Assembly (NCBI GenBank): GCA_040387375.1
Contig: JAZKDW010000033.1
Location: 5,281 to 69,280 of the forward strand
Source: JAZKDW01 sp040387375
GTDB lineage: Bacteria; Pseudomonadota; Gammaproteobacteria; Burkholderiales; Burkholderiaceae_D
Direction: 5' to 3'
Length of the DNA stretch: 64,000 bases
Shown: piece by piece, positions 17,144 through 25,798 of the stretch
Layout: each line of letters starts with the position of its first letter
Position numbering within the stretch: the stretch's first letter is position 1
Notes under the pieces: generated by a model
Told to the model about the DNA's origin: nothing
What the model saw: the letters and a program-made list of their open reading frames with translations, nothing else
The model's database searches: none
Program-made: the position numbers and the translations under genes

Positions 17144-18706
17144 TCAGATCTGCCTGCTGCGCCCAACCCAGAATGTGTCACGCAGTTTTCTCTTCATCAG
17201 CTTGCCGTTATCGTCACGCGGCAATTCCTGCACGAACATGAATACGCGCGGCACCTTGAAGTTCGCCAAGCGCGCGCGCAGAAATGCCGCCAGTTCCGCT
17301 TCCACCAGCATCTCCCCTTCCCGGGCCAACACCAGGGCGGCGACTTTTTCACCGAACTCATCATCGGGTATGCCGATTACCGCGCTGTCGGCGACACCCG
17401 GATGCAATGCCAGCGCACATTCGATTTCCGCCGGATAGATGTTCACGCCGCCCGATATCACCATGTCCTTCTTGCGATCGACCAGGTACAGGTAACCGTC
17501 TTCATCGAGATAACCGACATCGCCATTGGTGATCATGCCGTCGCGCTCGATTTTGGCGCGTTCTTCCGGCGCGTTCTGATACGTGAACTGGGGCACCACC
17601 GCGAGTGTTGCGTAGATTTCGCCGACTTCGCCGGCGCCGAGAATCTTGCCGTCATCGTTGTAGATACGCACTTCGCGTCCTGGCCACGCCTTGCCGACGG
17701 TGCCCGGGCGTTGCAGCCATTCCTGCGAGCTACTGCGCGTGATCATGCCCATCTCCGTGGCGCCGTAGTATTCGTAAATCACTTCCCCCCACCAGTCGAT
17801 CATCGCCCGCTTCACTTCGGGCGGACAGGGCGCGGCGCCATGGACAACAAACTCGATCGAGCTCAGGTCGTAACGCGAGCGGACCTCCGCGGGCAGGCGC
17901 AGCAGGCGAATGAACATCGTCGGCACCAGATGCATGTGTGTGATGCGTTCAGCTTCAATCGTGCGCAGCAAGTCTTCCGCTTCGAAGCGCGGCATCAGGG
18001 AAATGCTGCCGCCGGAGCGCAGCACGGCCTTGGCGTAGACATTGGGTGCGCTGTGGTACATCGGGCCCGCCATGACGGTGCTGACGCCGGGATGCAAACC
18101 CCACCATTCTTCAGTCAGCCTGCCGAAGCGCGCGCCCTGCTCCCCGTGCAGCGGCTCCCTCCTGACACCCTTGGGGCGCCCGGTCGTGCCACTGGTATAA
18201 ATCACGCTGCCGCGGGTGCCGGCCGGCGCGGTGCTGGTAAAGGGGTCGTGCGCTGCAAGCAGGACTTCATAATCTTCATCGCCCGGCAATACGCGGCAAT
18301 CGGGCTCGGGAATGGAATAGGCACGGGCGATTTCCGGCGGCGTCGCCACCGACACCAGCCGTGTATGAGGAGGAACATGCGCGCGTATTTCATCGATCAT
18401 GTCGGCATGCACCAATAGCGCGGTGACATGCGAGTCGTTCAGGATGAAACCCACCTCATCACCCTTCTGATGCCAGTTGATCGGCACGGCATAGACGCCT
18501 AGCAGGGCGGTCGCAACCAGGCCTTCAAGGAAGCCGAAGTCATTGCGCATCATGATGGCAACACAATCATTTTCCCTGACGCCGCCAGCGGCAAGCGCAG
18601 CAGCGAGACGAGCACCGCGTTGCTCCAGCACTTCAATAGGCACGCGCTTCTCACCCTGGACTGCGTATCCCCTGGCATGCGCCTCGGGGGCCGTTGCGTT
18701 GACCAT
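17144..18706 (-). CDS. AMP-dependent acyl-CoA synthetase/ligase
   Basis: 520 aa in the ANL superfamily. It activates a carboxylic acid via an acyl-AMP to a CoA thioester. Motifs seen: phosphate loop YTSGTTGRPKGVRRE, EYYGATEMGMI (A5), NGDVGYLDEDGYLYLVDR (A7/A8 hinge) and the catalytic Lys in PRDDNGKLMKRKLR (A10). It is the first gene of the aromatic operon, so the growth substrate or a side-chain product is likely an aromatic or alicyclic acid. The start is preceded by CAGGAG and by a palindrome that matches the operator at the TetR/monooxygenase gap. Confidence 0.88.
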   Translation of the reverse strand: MVNATAPEAHARGYAVQGEKRVPIEVLEQRGARLAAALAAGGVRENDCVAIMMRNDFGFLEGLVATALLGVYAVPINWHQKGDEVGFILNDSHVTALLVHADMIDEIRAHVPPHTRLVSVATPPEIARAYSIPEPDCRVLPGDEDYEVLLAAHDPFTSTAPAGTRGSVIYTSGTTGRPKGVRREPLHGEQGARFGRLTEEWWGLHPGVSTVMAGPMYHSAPNVYAKAVLRSGGSISLMPRFEAEDLLRTIEAERITHMHLVPTMFIRLLRLPAEVRSRYDLSSIEFVVHGAAPCPPEVKRAMIDWWGEVIYEYYGATEMGMITRSSSQEWLQRPGTVGKAWPGREVRIYNDDGKILGAGEVGEIYATLAVVPQFTYQNAPEERAKIERDGMITNGDVGYLDEDGYLYLVDRKKDMVISGGVNIYPAEIECALALHPGVADSAVIGIPDDEFGEKVAALVLAREGEMLVEAELAAFLRARLANFKVPRVFMFVQELPRDDNGKLMKRKLRDTFWVGRSRQI

Positions 18707-18724
18707 TCAGAGCTCTCCTGATAT

Positions 18725-18748
18725 CCACCATACCGTGTAGTATGGTGG
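18725..18748. promoter_or_regulatory. TetR operator site 1, in front of the aromatic operon
   Basis: A 24-base palindrome CCACCATAC-N6-GTATGGTGG lies about 20 bases before the CoA-ligase ATG. On the reverse strand its core (18728-18745) is CCATACTACACGGTATGG, 17 of 18 bases identical to site 2 at 19652-19669. Confidence 0.75.
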
Positions 18749-18909
18749 TAAGGTAGCTCACGTTAGAAAAGGAGTCAAACGATTTCTTTTTGGTGGGAAA
18801 GGCGCAGGCAATTCGATATCGCCATGGATCGAGCACGGGCACAGCTACTGCTGTGACCGTGCATGAAAGTTGAAAAGAAAGTCGGCTGGTGGATTGATGC
18901 CTGGCAGGT

Positions 18910-19524
18910 TTACTCGCGCGACCCGCTGAAAAAAACCTGGTCCAGCGCGGCTTCGCGCATCGCGAGTTTTTGCGCCTCGGTGAAAGCGAAGTTCATCCGC
19001 AATCCGGCGGAAAAACTGTAGTGCATGCAGGCGAGGAGTTCAGGATCGATGGCCGATCCGATTTCCGTGTAAAGCGCGGTGAGATAGGAAATGCGCTGGC
19101 GGTCGACGCCGGCCACCGTCTTGCGCACCTTGCCGCTTGCCCGAGCCCAGGTACGCACCGCCAGTTCAATCGCGCCGCCGAATTCGTCAATGGAGGAATT
19201 GGTGCCGATGAAGGCCAGCTTGCGGATCTTGTCCTTGGCCGAACTGCCACTGGCTTCGATGATTTCGATCACGCGTTGCGTCGCATGGCTTTTCCATTCT
19301 TCCAGTAGCTCATCGAGCAACTCCTCGCGCGATGAAAAATGCCAATAGAAACTGCCTTTGGTGACACCCAGCACAGCGGCCAGCGGCGCCACCAGCACCG
19401 CATCCGGGCCGGAAGTCGCCAGCGCCCTGAGCCCGGCCTTGATCCAGTCCGCACGTTGCAGCATCACCTTGGGCGCTGCGGGCGCTGCCTTTTTCCTGGC
19501 AGCCGGCTTTACTTTCTGTTCCAT
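18910..19524 (-). CDS. TetR/AcrR-family transcriptional regulator
   Basis: 204 aa. A Lys/Ala-rich tail (residues 1-20) precedes the helix-turn-helix, visible as AVLGVTKGSFYWHFSSREEL (about 50-70), which is the standard TetR recognition helix. The variable C-terminal part should bind a ligand, perhaps an acyl-CoA or aromatic intermediate. It stands between the two palindromic sites, 200 bases upstream of the CoA-ligase gene and divergent from the monooxygenase gene, so it is the natural candidate for both sites. Repression is inferred from the site overlapping the promoter area. Confidence 0.9.
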   Translation of the reverse strand: MEQKVKPAARKKAAPAAPKVMLQRADWIKAGLRALATSGPDAVLVAPLAAVLGVTKGSFYWHFSSREELLDELLEEWKSHATQRVIEIIEASGSSAKDKIRKLAFIGTNSSIDEFGGAIELAVRTWARASGKVRKTVAGVDRQRISYLTALYTEIGSAIDPELLACMHYSFSAGLRMNFAFTEAQKLAMREAALDQVFFSGSRE

Positions 19525-19651
19525 AAATCCTTAAAGATATCGATGGTCTCGTGGCGCATTGTGCAGTATTTTTTTCGACTTTTCTAGCGTCCGCAGCGGC
19601 CGGAGGCGCGCAGCAGACATCTTGCGCTATTGCATTCCGCGGATTGCCACA

Positions 19652-19669
19652 CCATACTATACGGTATGG
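19652..19669. promoter_or_regulatory. TetR operator site 2, in front of the nitronate monooxygenase gene
   Basis: CCATACTATACGGTATGG has 6-base arms CCATAC/GTATGG and a 6-base centre. It differs from site 1 at a single position. It sits 36 bases before the chosen start and overlaps a likely -10 region. Confidence 0.75.
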
Positions 19670-19704
19670 AAAGCACTACACAGGTGACGACAAGAAAGGC
19701 TGGC

Positions 19705-20712
19705 ATGGAATCATTATCGCTGAAGCAGCAATTACGTTTGCCCTTGTTCGGTTCACCAATGTTCCTGGTATCGTCAAAAGAGCTGGTCGCCGAGCAATGC
19801 AAGGCTGGCATTGTGGGCGCCTTCCCATCGCTGAATGCGCGCCCGGAAGAAGACCTGGTGAAGTGGCTGGCATTCATAGATGATGAAATCGCTGCCTGGA
19901 ATGTGCTGCATCCCGACCGGCCTGCCGCGCCTTATGCCGTGAACCTGATCGTCCATCCCAGCAATCCACGCCTGCAGCACGATCTGGAGGTGATCGCGCG
20001 GCATGCAGTGCCGATCATTATCACCAGCTTGAACGAACCCGGAAAAGTGGTCGAAAAAGTGCATGCGTACGGCGGCATGGTGTTTCATGATGTCTCGACG
20101 GTGCGCCATGCAAAAAAGGCGCTGGCCGCCGGCGTCGACGGCCTGGTGCTGGTGTGCGCCGGCGCCGGCGGGCATACCGGCACGCTCAATCCGCTGGCGT
20201 TCATCGCCGAGGTGCGGGCGTTTTTTGACGGGCCGATCGTACTGTCCGGCTGCGTCACCAATGGCCGCCAGATCCTCGCCGCCGAAGCAATGGGCGCGGA
20301 TTATGCGTATATGGGCACACGCTTCATTGCCTCCGCCGAAGCCAACGCACCCGGCGAATACAAGCAGATGATCCTGGCATCGTCGGCGGCCGACATTGTC
20401 CGCTCATCGGCGGTCACCGGGCTTCCGGCAAATTATCTTGCGAAAAGTTTTGAAGCGGTCGGCGTGGATCCGGCAACGCTGCCTGAACGCAGCACATCTT
20501 CTTTTTCCTTCGGATCGCGCGATGATGGGTCGCAGGTAAAGGCATGGCGCGATATCTGGAGCGCCGGTCAGGGAGTCGGCAGCATTCACGATATCGGACC
20601 GGTGCGCGTTCTGGTCGATCGACTGTTTCTCGAGTACCAGCAGGCGGTCGGGGACATGCAGCAGCGCATAGCGCAGCGAGAGCTGACGGCGCCGGTCCGC
20701 TCCACGCAGTGA
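19705..20712 (+). CDS. NAD(P)H-dependent flavin oxidoreductase, nitronate monooxygenase family
   Basis: 335 aa from ATG 19705 (GAAAGG upstream); starts at 19630 or 19666 would put the operator inside the gene. The FMN TIM barrel shows LRLPLFGSPMFLVS, GIVGAFPSLNAR, VCAGAGGHTGTLNP (the conserved GxGGH with the catalytic His) and GADYAYMGTRFIAS (phosphate site). Family members oxidise nitronates or reduce enones/quinones. Shared operators suggest co-regulation with the aromatic operon, so it may detoxify or process an intermediate of that pathway. Confidence 0.85.
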   Translation: MESLSLKQQLRLPLFGSPMFLVSSKELVAEQCKAGIVGAFPSLNARPEEDLVKWLAFIDDEIAAWNVLHPDRPAAPYAVNLIVHPSNPRLQHDLEVIARHAVPIIITSLNEPGKVVEKVHAYGGMVFHDVSTVRHAKKALAAGVDGLVLVCAGAGGHTGTLNPLAFIAEVRAFFDGPIVLSGCVTNGRQILAAEAMGADYAYMGTRFIASAEANAPGEYKQMILASSAADIVRSSAVTGLPANYLAKSFEAVGVDPATLPERSTSSFSFGSRDDGSQVKAWRDIWSAGQGVGSIHDIGPVRVLVDRLFLEYQQAVGDMQQRIAQRELTAPVRSTQ

Positions 20713-20747
20713 CCGGCCACTACACTACTTGCGCCACCTTGCGACAG

Positions 20748-21332
20748 TCAGAACTTGTAACGCATGCCAAGCGACCACATGCTAGCTTTCGATCCCGACT
20801 CGTCCGTCTTGCCGAAGTCATCGTATTCCACTGTCATCGCAATGTTTTTCGTGAAGTGATACGCAGCGCCTACGCCGAACATGACCCCGGAATGGTCATC
20901 TTTTCCCGAAAACGACGCGAAAGATCCGACAGACGCGTTCACTTTGGATTTGTTGCTGGTAATGCCAAGCTTGCCGAATAACGAAAATTGATCGCTTACC
21001 GGAACGGTTCCCGTGCCGGCAAGGTAAAACGCAGACGTTTTATAGTCGAGGGCCACATCGACGCCCGTGTGATAAATATTGTTGATTTTGCCCAGATCCG
21101 CATAGCCAAGCTCCACTCCCCAGTTCCTGGTAAATTCGTAACCGCCATACACCTTGAATGCGGTCGCCGTAGTTTCACGGGTTACCGAAGTAGATAGGGC
21201 GACGAGAGCGGAATCAGCCAGCTTCACTTTTCCTTGGCCAATATTGCCACCAATGTGGAAACCCTCCGCATGGACGGCAAACGGCACGGCCAATGCGGTG
21301 CCAAGCAGTGTAACGAACAAAGCTTTTTTCAT
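20748..21332 (-). CDS. Outer-membrane beta-barrel protein
   Basis: 194 aa. A clear signal peptide (MKKALFVTLLGTALAVPFAVHA) is followed by alternating hydrophobic strands such as TAFKVYGGYEFTRNWGVELGY, here noted as FKVYGGYEF and NWGVELGY. It ends in RYKF, the C-terminal Phe that the BAM complex recognises. Size fits an eight-stranded OmpA/OmpX-like barrel. It is alone and convergent with the monooxygenase gene. Function is unknown; adhesion, stress or small-molecule roles are all possible. Confidence 0.85.
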   Translation of the reverse strand: MKKALFVTLLGTALAVPFAVHAEGFHIGGNIGQGKVKLADSALVALSTSVTRETTATAFKVYGGYEFTRNWGVELGYADLGKINNIYHTGVDVALDYKTSAFYLAGTGTVPVSDQFSLFGKLGITSNKSKVNASVGSFASFSGKDDHSGVMFGVGAAYHFTKNIAMTVEYDDFGKTDESGSKASMWSLGMRYKF

Positions 21333-21526
21333 TGTTTCCCCCCTGGATTAATAAACGGTGCGTGACCAAACGAGACGATATTTATTTGGCGCAACATTTG
21401 AAATGTAGTTCAGGGGAATCACTTTCGCAACTTCTTGTAGCGACTATTTATTACTTTTAGTTGCTATTTTGCACAATAGAAATATCTGCCCGGTATTCGG
21501 GTTCTATCTCTGCTGAAAAGCCAGTG

Positions 21527-22807
21527 CTAAGACCGCGCCAGCCGAATCCCGCTGAACTGCCAGCGCGCGGTGGCCGGGAAAAAATTCCGGTAAGTGGGCC
21601 GGGAGTGCCCCGCCGGTGTGACGCACGAAGAGCCGCGCAAGACATATTGATTGACCATGAATTTGCCGTTGTACTCGCCCAGCGCGCCTTCCGCGATGGC
21701 ATAACCCGGGTACGGCGTGTAGCTGCTGCTGGTCCACTGCCAGCAGGCGCCAAACAGTTCTGACAGCCCGGATGCCGACCTGGACTGCAGCGCCTGCGGA
21801 TGCAAACCACGGCCGGCGACATCGCTGGCGCCGGCCGCGGCGCGTTCCCATTCGGCCTCGGTCGGCAGGCGCGCTTCGGCCCAATGCGCATAAGCATCCG
21901 CTTCAAAAAAAGACAGATGGACCGCCGGACGATGGAAGTCGAGCGGCTGCAAACCGTGCAGGGTGAACTCTTGCCAGGCCGGTTGACGCGGTCCTTCTGC
22001 CGACATCCAGTACAGCGGATGAGCCAGCTCATTGGCAGTAATCCAGTCCCAGCCTTCGGACAGCCAGTGCGCCGGATTCTGATAACCGCCGGCTTCGACG
22101 AACGCCAGGAACTCGCCATTGGTCACCAGTCGTGACGCGAGTGAAAAGGACTCGGTGAATTGCCGGTGGCGCGGCAGTTCATTATCGAAGCAGAAGCTGC
22201 CGCCGTCATGTCCTGTCTCCACCAGCCCGGCCTCGAATGTCTGCCATGTCATCGGCGCCGGCACGGCAGTTTTGATCGCTCCCCCGGAAAACGCAGGCAG
22301 CAGGGGATTCATCGATAACAGGTGCTTGACATCGGTCAGCATCAGTTCCTGGTGCTGCTGTTCGTGCTGCAATCCCAGTTCCAGCAAAGCGGCAATCGCG
22401 CCAGCCTGCTCATGCTGCGGCAGGCTGCACATCAGGAGCGCGATGCGGGCGTCGATGTTATGCCGGTACGCCAATACTTCATCGAATGAGGGCCGCGTCA
22501 GCAAGCCGCGCCGGGCGCGTGCATGTTTGGCGCCGATGCCGTTGTAATACGAATTGAAAAGCATCCTGAATTGCGGATGATGCGGCTGGAAATCCGCTTC
22601 GTATTGTTCGAGGATGAAGGTTTCAAAAAACCAGGTGGTGTGCGCCATATGCCATTTGACCGGACTGGCATCGGGCATCGATTGTGCGCAGCAGTCTTCT
22701 TCCGACAGCGTTTCAGACAAGGTGACGGTGTATTTGCGCACCGCGTCAAAATCGGCCTGCAATGTTTTCAGGGAGAGGGGGCTGACAAGTGTCGTCTGGG
22801 TATACAT
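21527..22807 (-). CDS. egtB: Ergothioneine biosynthesis protein EgtB
   Basis: 426 aa. It is an iron-dependent sulfoxide synthase that joins hercynine to a thiol donor. The DinB-like N-terminus has the iron ligands in KWHMAHTTWFFETF and LQHEQQHQELML (His-x3-His-x-Glu). The FGE-like C-terminus shows HLSFFEADAYAHWAEARLPT, WQWTSSSYTPYPGY and VLRGSSC. It lies 136 bases after egtD in the same direction. No egtA, egtC or egtE is in the window, so either a free-cysteine type EgtB is meant or those genes lie elsewhere. It is clearly distinct from the SenA copy at 3.6 kb. Confidence 0.93.
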   Translation of the reverse strand: MYTQTTLVSPLSLKTLQADFDAVRKYTVTLSETLSEEDCCAQSMPDASPVKWHMAHTTWFFETFILEQYEADFQPHHPQFRMLFNSYYNGIGAKHARARRGLLTRPSFDEVLAYRHNIDARIALLMCSLPQHEQAGAIAALLELGLQHEQQHQELMLTDVKHLLSMNPLLPAFSGGAIKTAVPAPMTWQTFEAGLVETGHDGGSFCFDNELPRHRQFTESFSLASRLVTNGEFLAFVEAGGYQNPAHWLSEGWDWITANELAHPLYWMSAEGPRQPAWQEFTLHGLQPLDFHRPAVHLSFFEADAYAHWAEARLPTEAEWERAAAGASDVAGRGLHPQALQSRSASGLSELFGACWQWTSSSYTPYPGYAIAEGALGEYNGKFMVNQYVLRGSSCVTPAGHSRPTYRNFFPATARWQFSGIRLARS

Positions 22808-22943
22808 CGCAAATGTGCCTGTTAAGGAATGCCGGAAGACAGAGTTCGTCCAGTCAATTTTTTTGGACAGGTGGGCAGGGACTTAGTTGCCTGACAAATG
22901 TAACTTCAATATTATTCCGGTGCTGCGCCCATGGGGGGACGTA

Positions 22944-23894
22944 TCAGGCCGCTTTTGCATGGCACACCATGAACCAGCCTTGCGGATCGGTCCAGACACG
23001 TGCTTCACCGAATCCGGCCTGTTCCAGCAAGCTGACAAAACCAGCCTGCGTGTATTTGTAGCTGTTTTCGGTATGAATACGTTCGCCGCGTTCAAAACGC
23101 CGCTGACCGTCTTGCCAGCGTACCGTCAGGTTGGACTTTGCTTCAAGATGCATTTCAATCCGGCTCAACGCGGGATTAAAAAAGCCGCGGTGCTGCCAGT
23201 CGCGCACATTGAAGTCGGCATCGATCAGCCGATTAAGGTGTTGCAGCAAATTCAGGTTGAAGCTCGCCGTGACACCCAAAACATCATCGTAGGCTGCATC
23301 GAGCAGCGCATGGTCTTTCACCAGGTCGACGCCGATCAGGATGCCGCCATCCATGCCGCAGGACTTGCGCGCTTCCTGCAAGAATTCGATTGCCTGCACC
23401 GGCGTGAAATTGCCTATCGACGAACCCGGATAAAAGAACAGGCGCTTGTTGCCACGGACGATTTCCGGCAAGGCCAGCGTGGAAGAAAAATCCATGCCGA
23501 CGGCAACCATGTCGATCTGTGAAAACTGCTGCTGCAAACGCCCCACCGCGTCATGCAGGAAATTGACGGAAATATCGATCGGTACGTATTGAGCCGGCTG
23601 CAGGACCGGAAACAGGCTGGCGGCCTTGGCGCAATTGCCGGCGCCCAGATCGATCAGGGTCGAACCCATGCCCGTTGACTGCGCAATCGCCGCCGCATGC
23701 TGTTCCAGTATCTGCGCTTCAGTGCGTGTCGGATAATATTCGGGCAGCTCGCATATGGCTTCAAACAACTTCGATCCGAGCGCATCGTACAGATATTTTG
23801 GCGACGTAAATGCGGTCGGAGCAAGTAAGCCGGCGATCAATTCACGCCGGATTTCCTGCTGGTCCTGTTGGGTGACTTGAAGGAACTGAGCCAA
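22944..23894 (-). CDS. egtD: L-histidine N(alpha)-methyltransferase EgtD
   Basis: 316 aa. It trimethylates histidine with S-adenosylmethionine to hercynine, the common precursor of ergothioneine and selenoneine. The Rossmann-type SAM site is STLIDLGAGNCAKAASL. Family marks are YLYDALGSKLFEAICELPEYYPTR (shown here as YDALGSKLFEAICELPEYY), FFYPGSSIGNFTP and WQHRGFFNPALSRIEMHL. It is followed by egtB, and it must supply SenA as well because no second egtD is present. Confidence 0.95.
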   Translation of the reverse strand: MAQFLQVTQQDQQEIRRELIAGLLAPTAFTSPKYLYDALGSKLFEAICELPEYYPTRTEAQILEQHAAAIAQSTGMGSTLIDLGAGNCAKAASLFPVLQPAQYVPIDISVNFLHDAVGRLQQQFSQIDMVAVGMDFSSTLALPEIVRGNKRLFFYPGSSIGNFTPVQAIEFLQEARKSCGMDGGILIGVDLVKDHALLDAAYDDVLGVTASFNLNLLQHLNRLIDADFNVRDWQHRGFFNPALSRIEMHLEAKSNLTVRWQDGQRRFERGERIHTENSYKYTQAGFVSLLEQAGFGEARVWTDPQGWFMVCHAKAA

Positions 23895-23955
23895 TGGAAA
23901 TGTCCTTTCTGTTTTGTATCCTGCGCGGGCCCCTTGTGCCGGTACATGCCACGCT

Positions 23956-24516
23956 TTATTTCTCGTTCAATAATTTCAGAATCGGCGCCCGCACGTTTGC
24001 TTCGTCGAAATGTGCATCACCGACAATCTGGTAACGCAACATGCCCTTCTTGTCGATCAAAAAACTGGCTGGCAAAATGCGTACCCGCCAGGCTTTCATC
24101 ACATCGGAATCCGCATCGCGCAAAATCGTGAAGCCAACCGGCATCGTTTGCAAAAACTGTTCGATCCGCGGTTTGCCTTCTCCGACATTGATGCCAAGCA
24201 CACGCAGCTTGCGCCCGCCCAGTTGCTGCTGCAGGCGATTTAACGCCGGCATTTCATCGCGGCATGGCTCACACCAGGTGGCCCAGAAATTCACCAGCAC
24301 CACCTCGCCCTTGAGCGCGGCCAGATCTATGGTTTTGCCGGTCAGGTCATCCAGGCTGAATGCCGATGGCGCTTGCCCGCCAGGCGTCGAAAACGTTTTC
24401 CAGTCGGATTGGGCAAAGGCGCCACTGGCAGCAATGGATGTGCAGGCGGCAAACCAGAGCGAAGCAAAACAGCGGCGCAGACCTGCTGGCGCGCCACCGT
24501 TCACCGGGATGATCAT
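23956..24516 (-). CDS. TlpA-like thioredoxin-fold protein, exported
   Basis: 186 aa. An N-terminal hydrophobic stretch ending ASGAFAQSDW looks like a signal peptide. The thioredoxin fold follows with VVLVNFWATWCEPCRDEMPAL (redox Cys pair WCEPC) and the cis-Pro segment RILPASFLIDKKG. Such proteins are periplasmic thiol reductants used in cytochrome maturation or envelope redox work. It is 61 bases upstream of egtD and 23 bases downstream of the transglutaminase-like gene, so co-transcription is likely. Confidence 0.88.
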   Translation of the reverse strand: MIIPVNGGAPAGLRRCFASLWFAACTSIAASGAFAQSDWKTFSTPGGQAPSAFSLDDLTGKTIDLAALKGEVVLVNFWATWCEPCRDEMPALNRLQQQLGGRKLRVLGINVGEGKPRIEQFLQTMPVGFTILRDADSDVMKAWRVRILPASFLIDKKGMLRYQIVGDAHFDEANVRAPILKLLNEK

Positions 24517-24539
24517 CCTGGAAAAGATATCAATAACCT

Positions 24540-25616
24540 TCAGCCGACGATTTCGCGCGCGGTGATCGTGTATTTGAAGTTATCAGGATCGAGGCTGTCC
24601 ATACGCTCGACCTTGCCCTGCGCGGCAATTTCCGCATTCGGATACATGAAAAAACCGACCTTGCCTTTCGATGCGCCGGGCAACTGCACGTCATGCGCAT
24701 AGTTGAAGGCCAGCCAGTTCATTTCCCAGGAACCGAACAGACGCTTGCGTGCGGCTTCGACCTTGGCATCGTTCAATGGCAGGCCGCCGCCCTCTTCCAG
24801 CACCACCTTGCGCACATCGGCAGGATCGACCGGCACCCAGCCAATGCCTGCCAGATGGAATTCGGCGCGGCAATGCTGGGCCTTGGTAATGTCGCCGGAC
24901 TTGCCCAGCGATTTGTAACCGAGCTTCGAGTCGGCTACACGAATGCCGTACACATCGCGCGCCGGAACACCCACGGAACGGGCCAGGCCGACAAACAGCG
25001 CATTGAGGTCGCCGCACTTGCCGCCCAGGTTTTTAGTTTCCAGCATGGTTTTGATATCACCAACACCGCAGCCGCGCACTTTTGCGTCGCGATGTGTGTT
25101 GTCGACGATCCATTCGTAAATGGCGCGCGCTTTTTGCAGATCGGTTTTTGCGCCCTTGGTAATCTCGACCGCGGTTTGCCGCACGATGCCATCGGTCGGC
25201 AGCAAGTCGGTCGCCTCCAGATATTTCTTCTTTTCGGCAGGATCCAGCGCGGCGCCGGTCGCGGCACCATTCACGTCGACCGCCCGATCCCTGGTCGAGA
25301 AACGTGAAGTCAGTTCCACCACCGGCTTTTGATTGGGGGCAAATTCCGCCACCAGGATGCCGGCGCCGTAACGCGCATCCTGTACGATCCGGGCCTTGCC
25401 GCCATCGGCCTTGAACGAGCTGTCCAGCACTTTTTGATAATCGGTATTGACTGTCGGCACCGGCAGCCAGATGCTGGCGGGCCCAACGCTGTTCAGGAGT
25501 TCGACCCGTGTGGTGATCTCGAAGGTGCGCCATTTATCGTCGGCGGCAAAGCCAAACGGGGCGATCGACACTGCCGACAGGGCTGCGGTGGCTTTTATAA
25601 ACGAACGACGATCCAT
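24540..25616 (-). CDS. Transglutaminase-like protein with Tat-type signal
   Basis: 358 aa from ATG 25616 (GGAGAAA five bases upstream; an ATG four codons earlier is less likely). MDRRSFIKATAALSAVSIAP carries a twin-arginine-like RRSFIK motif. The transglutaminase core has the catalytic Cys in NLGGKCGDLNALFVGLARS, the His in KAQHCRAEFHLAGIGWVPVD and the Asp in the same block (VDPAD). Bacterial members are usually peptidases or amidases rather than cross-linkers. It is the first gene of a run that continues to tlpA-like, egtD and egtB. Confidence 0.87.
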   Translation of the reverse strand: MDRRSFIKATAALSAVSIAPFGFAADDKWRTFEITTRVELLNSVGPASIWLPVPTVNTDYQKVLDSSFKADGGKARIVQDARYGAGILVAEFAPNQKPVVELTSRFSTRDRAVDVNGAATGAALDPAEKKKYLEATDLLPTDGIVRQTAVEITKGAKTDLQKARAIYEWIVDNTHRDAKVRGCGVGDIKTMLETKNLGGKCGDLNALFVGLARSVGVPARDVYGIRVADSKLGYKSLGKSGDITKAQHCRAEFHLAGIGWVPVDPADVRKVVLEEGGGLPLNDAKVEAARKRLFGSWEMNWLAFNYAHDVQLPGASKGKVGFFMYPNAEIAAQGKVERMDSLDPDNFKYTITAREIVG

Positions 25617-25798
25617 ATATTTCTCCATACCCTTGCTGATGTGATTGGATGGCGGTAACAGACATTCAACGAAAGGTCTGCATTACGGCGCAACATCCAC
25701 TAAACTGTTCTCCCGAGGAGAATAAGAAAGCATGACACAGCCGGAGCCGCTCATGCAAAATTATCCCGAAGTTTAGCGCATTCAACCACCCTTCGCTG

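Noticed and set aside
19630..19704. Earlier start for the nitronate monooxygenase
   Set aside because: It would place the TetR operator inside the coding sequence and add residues not found at the family N-terminus; ATG 19705 has its own ribosome site.
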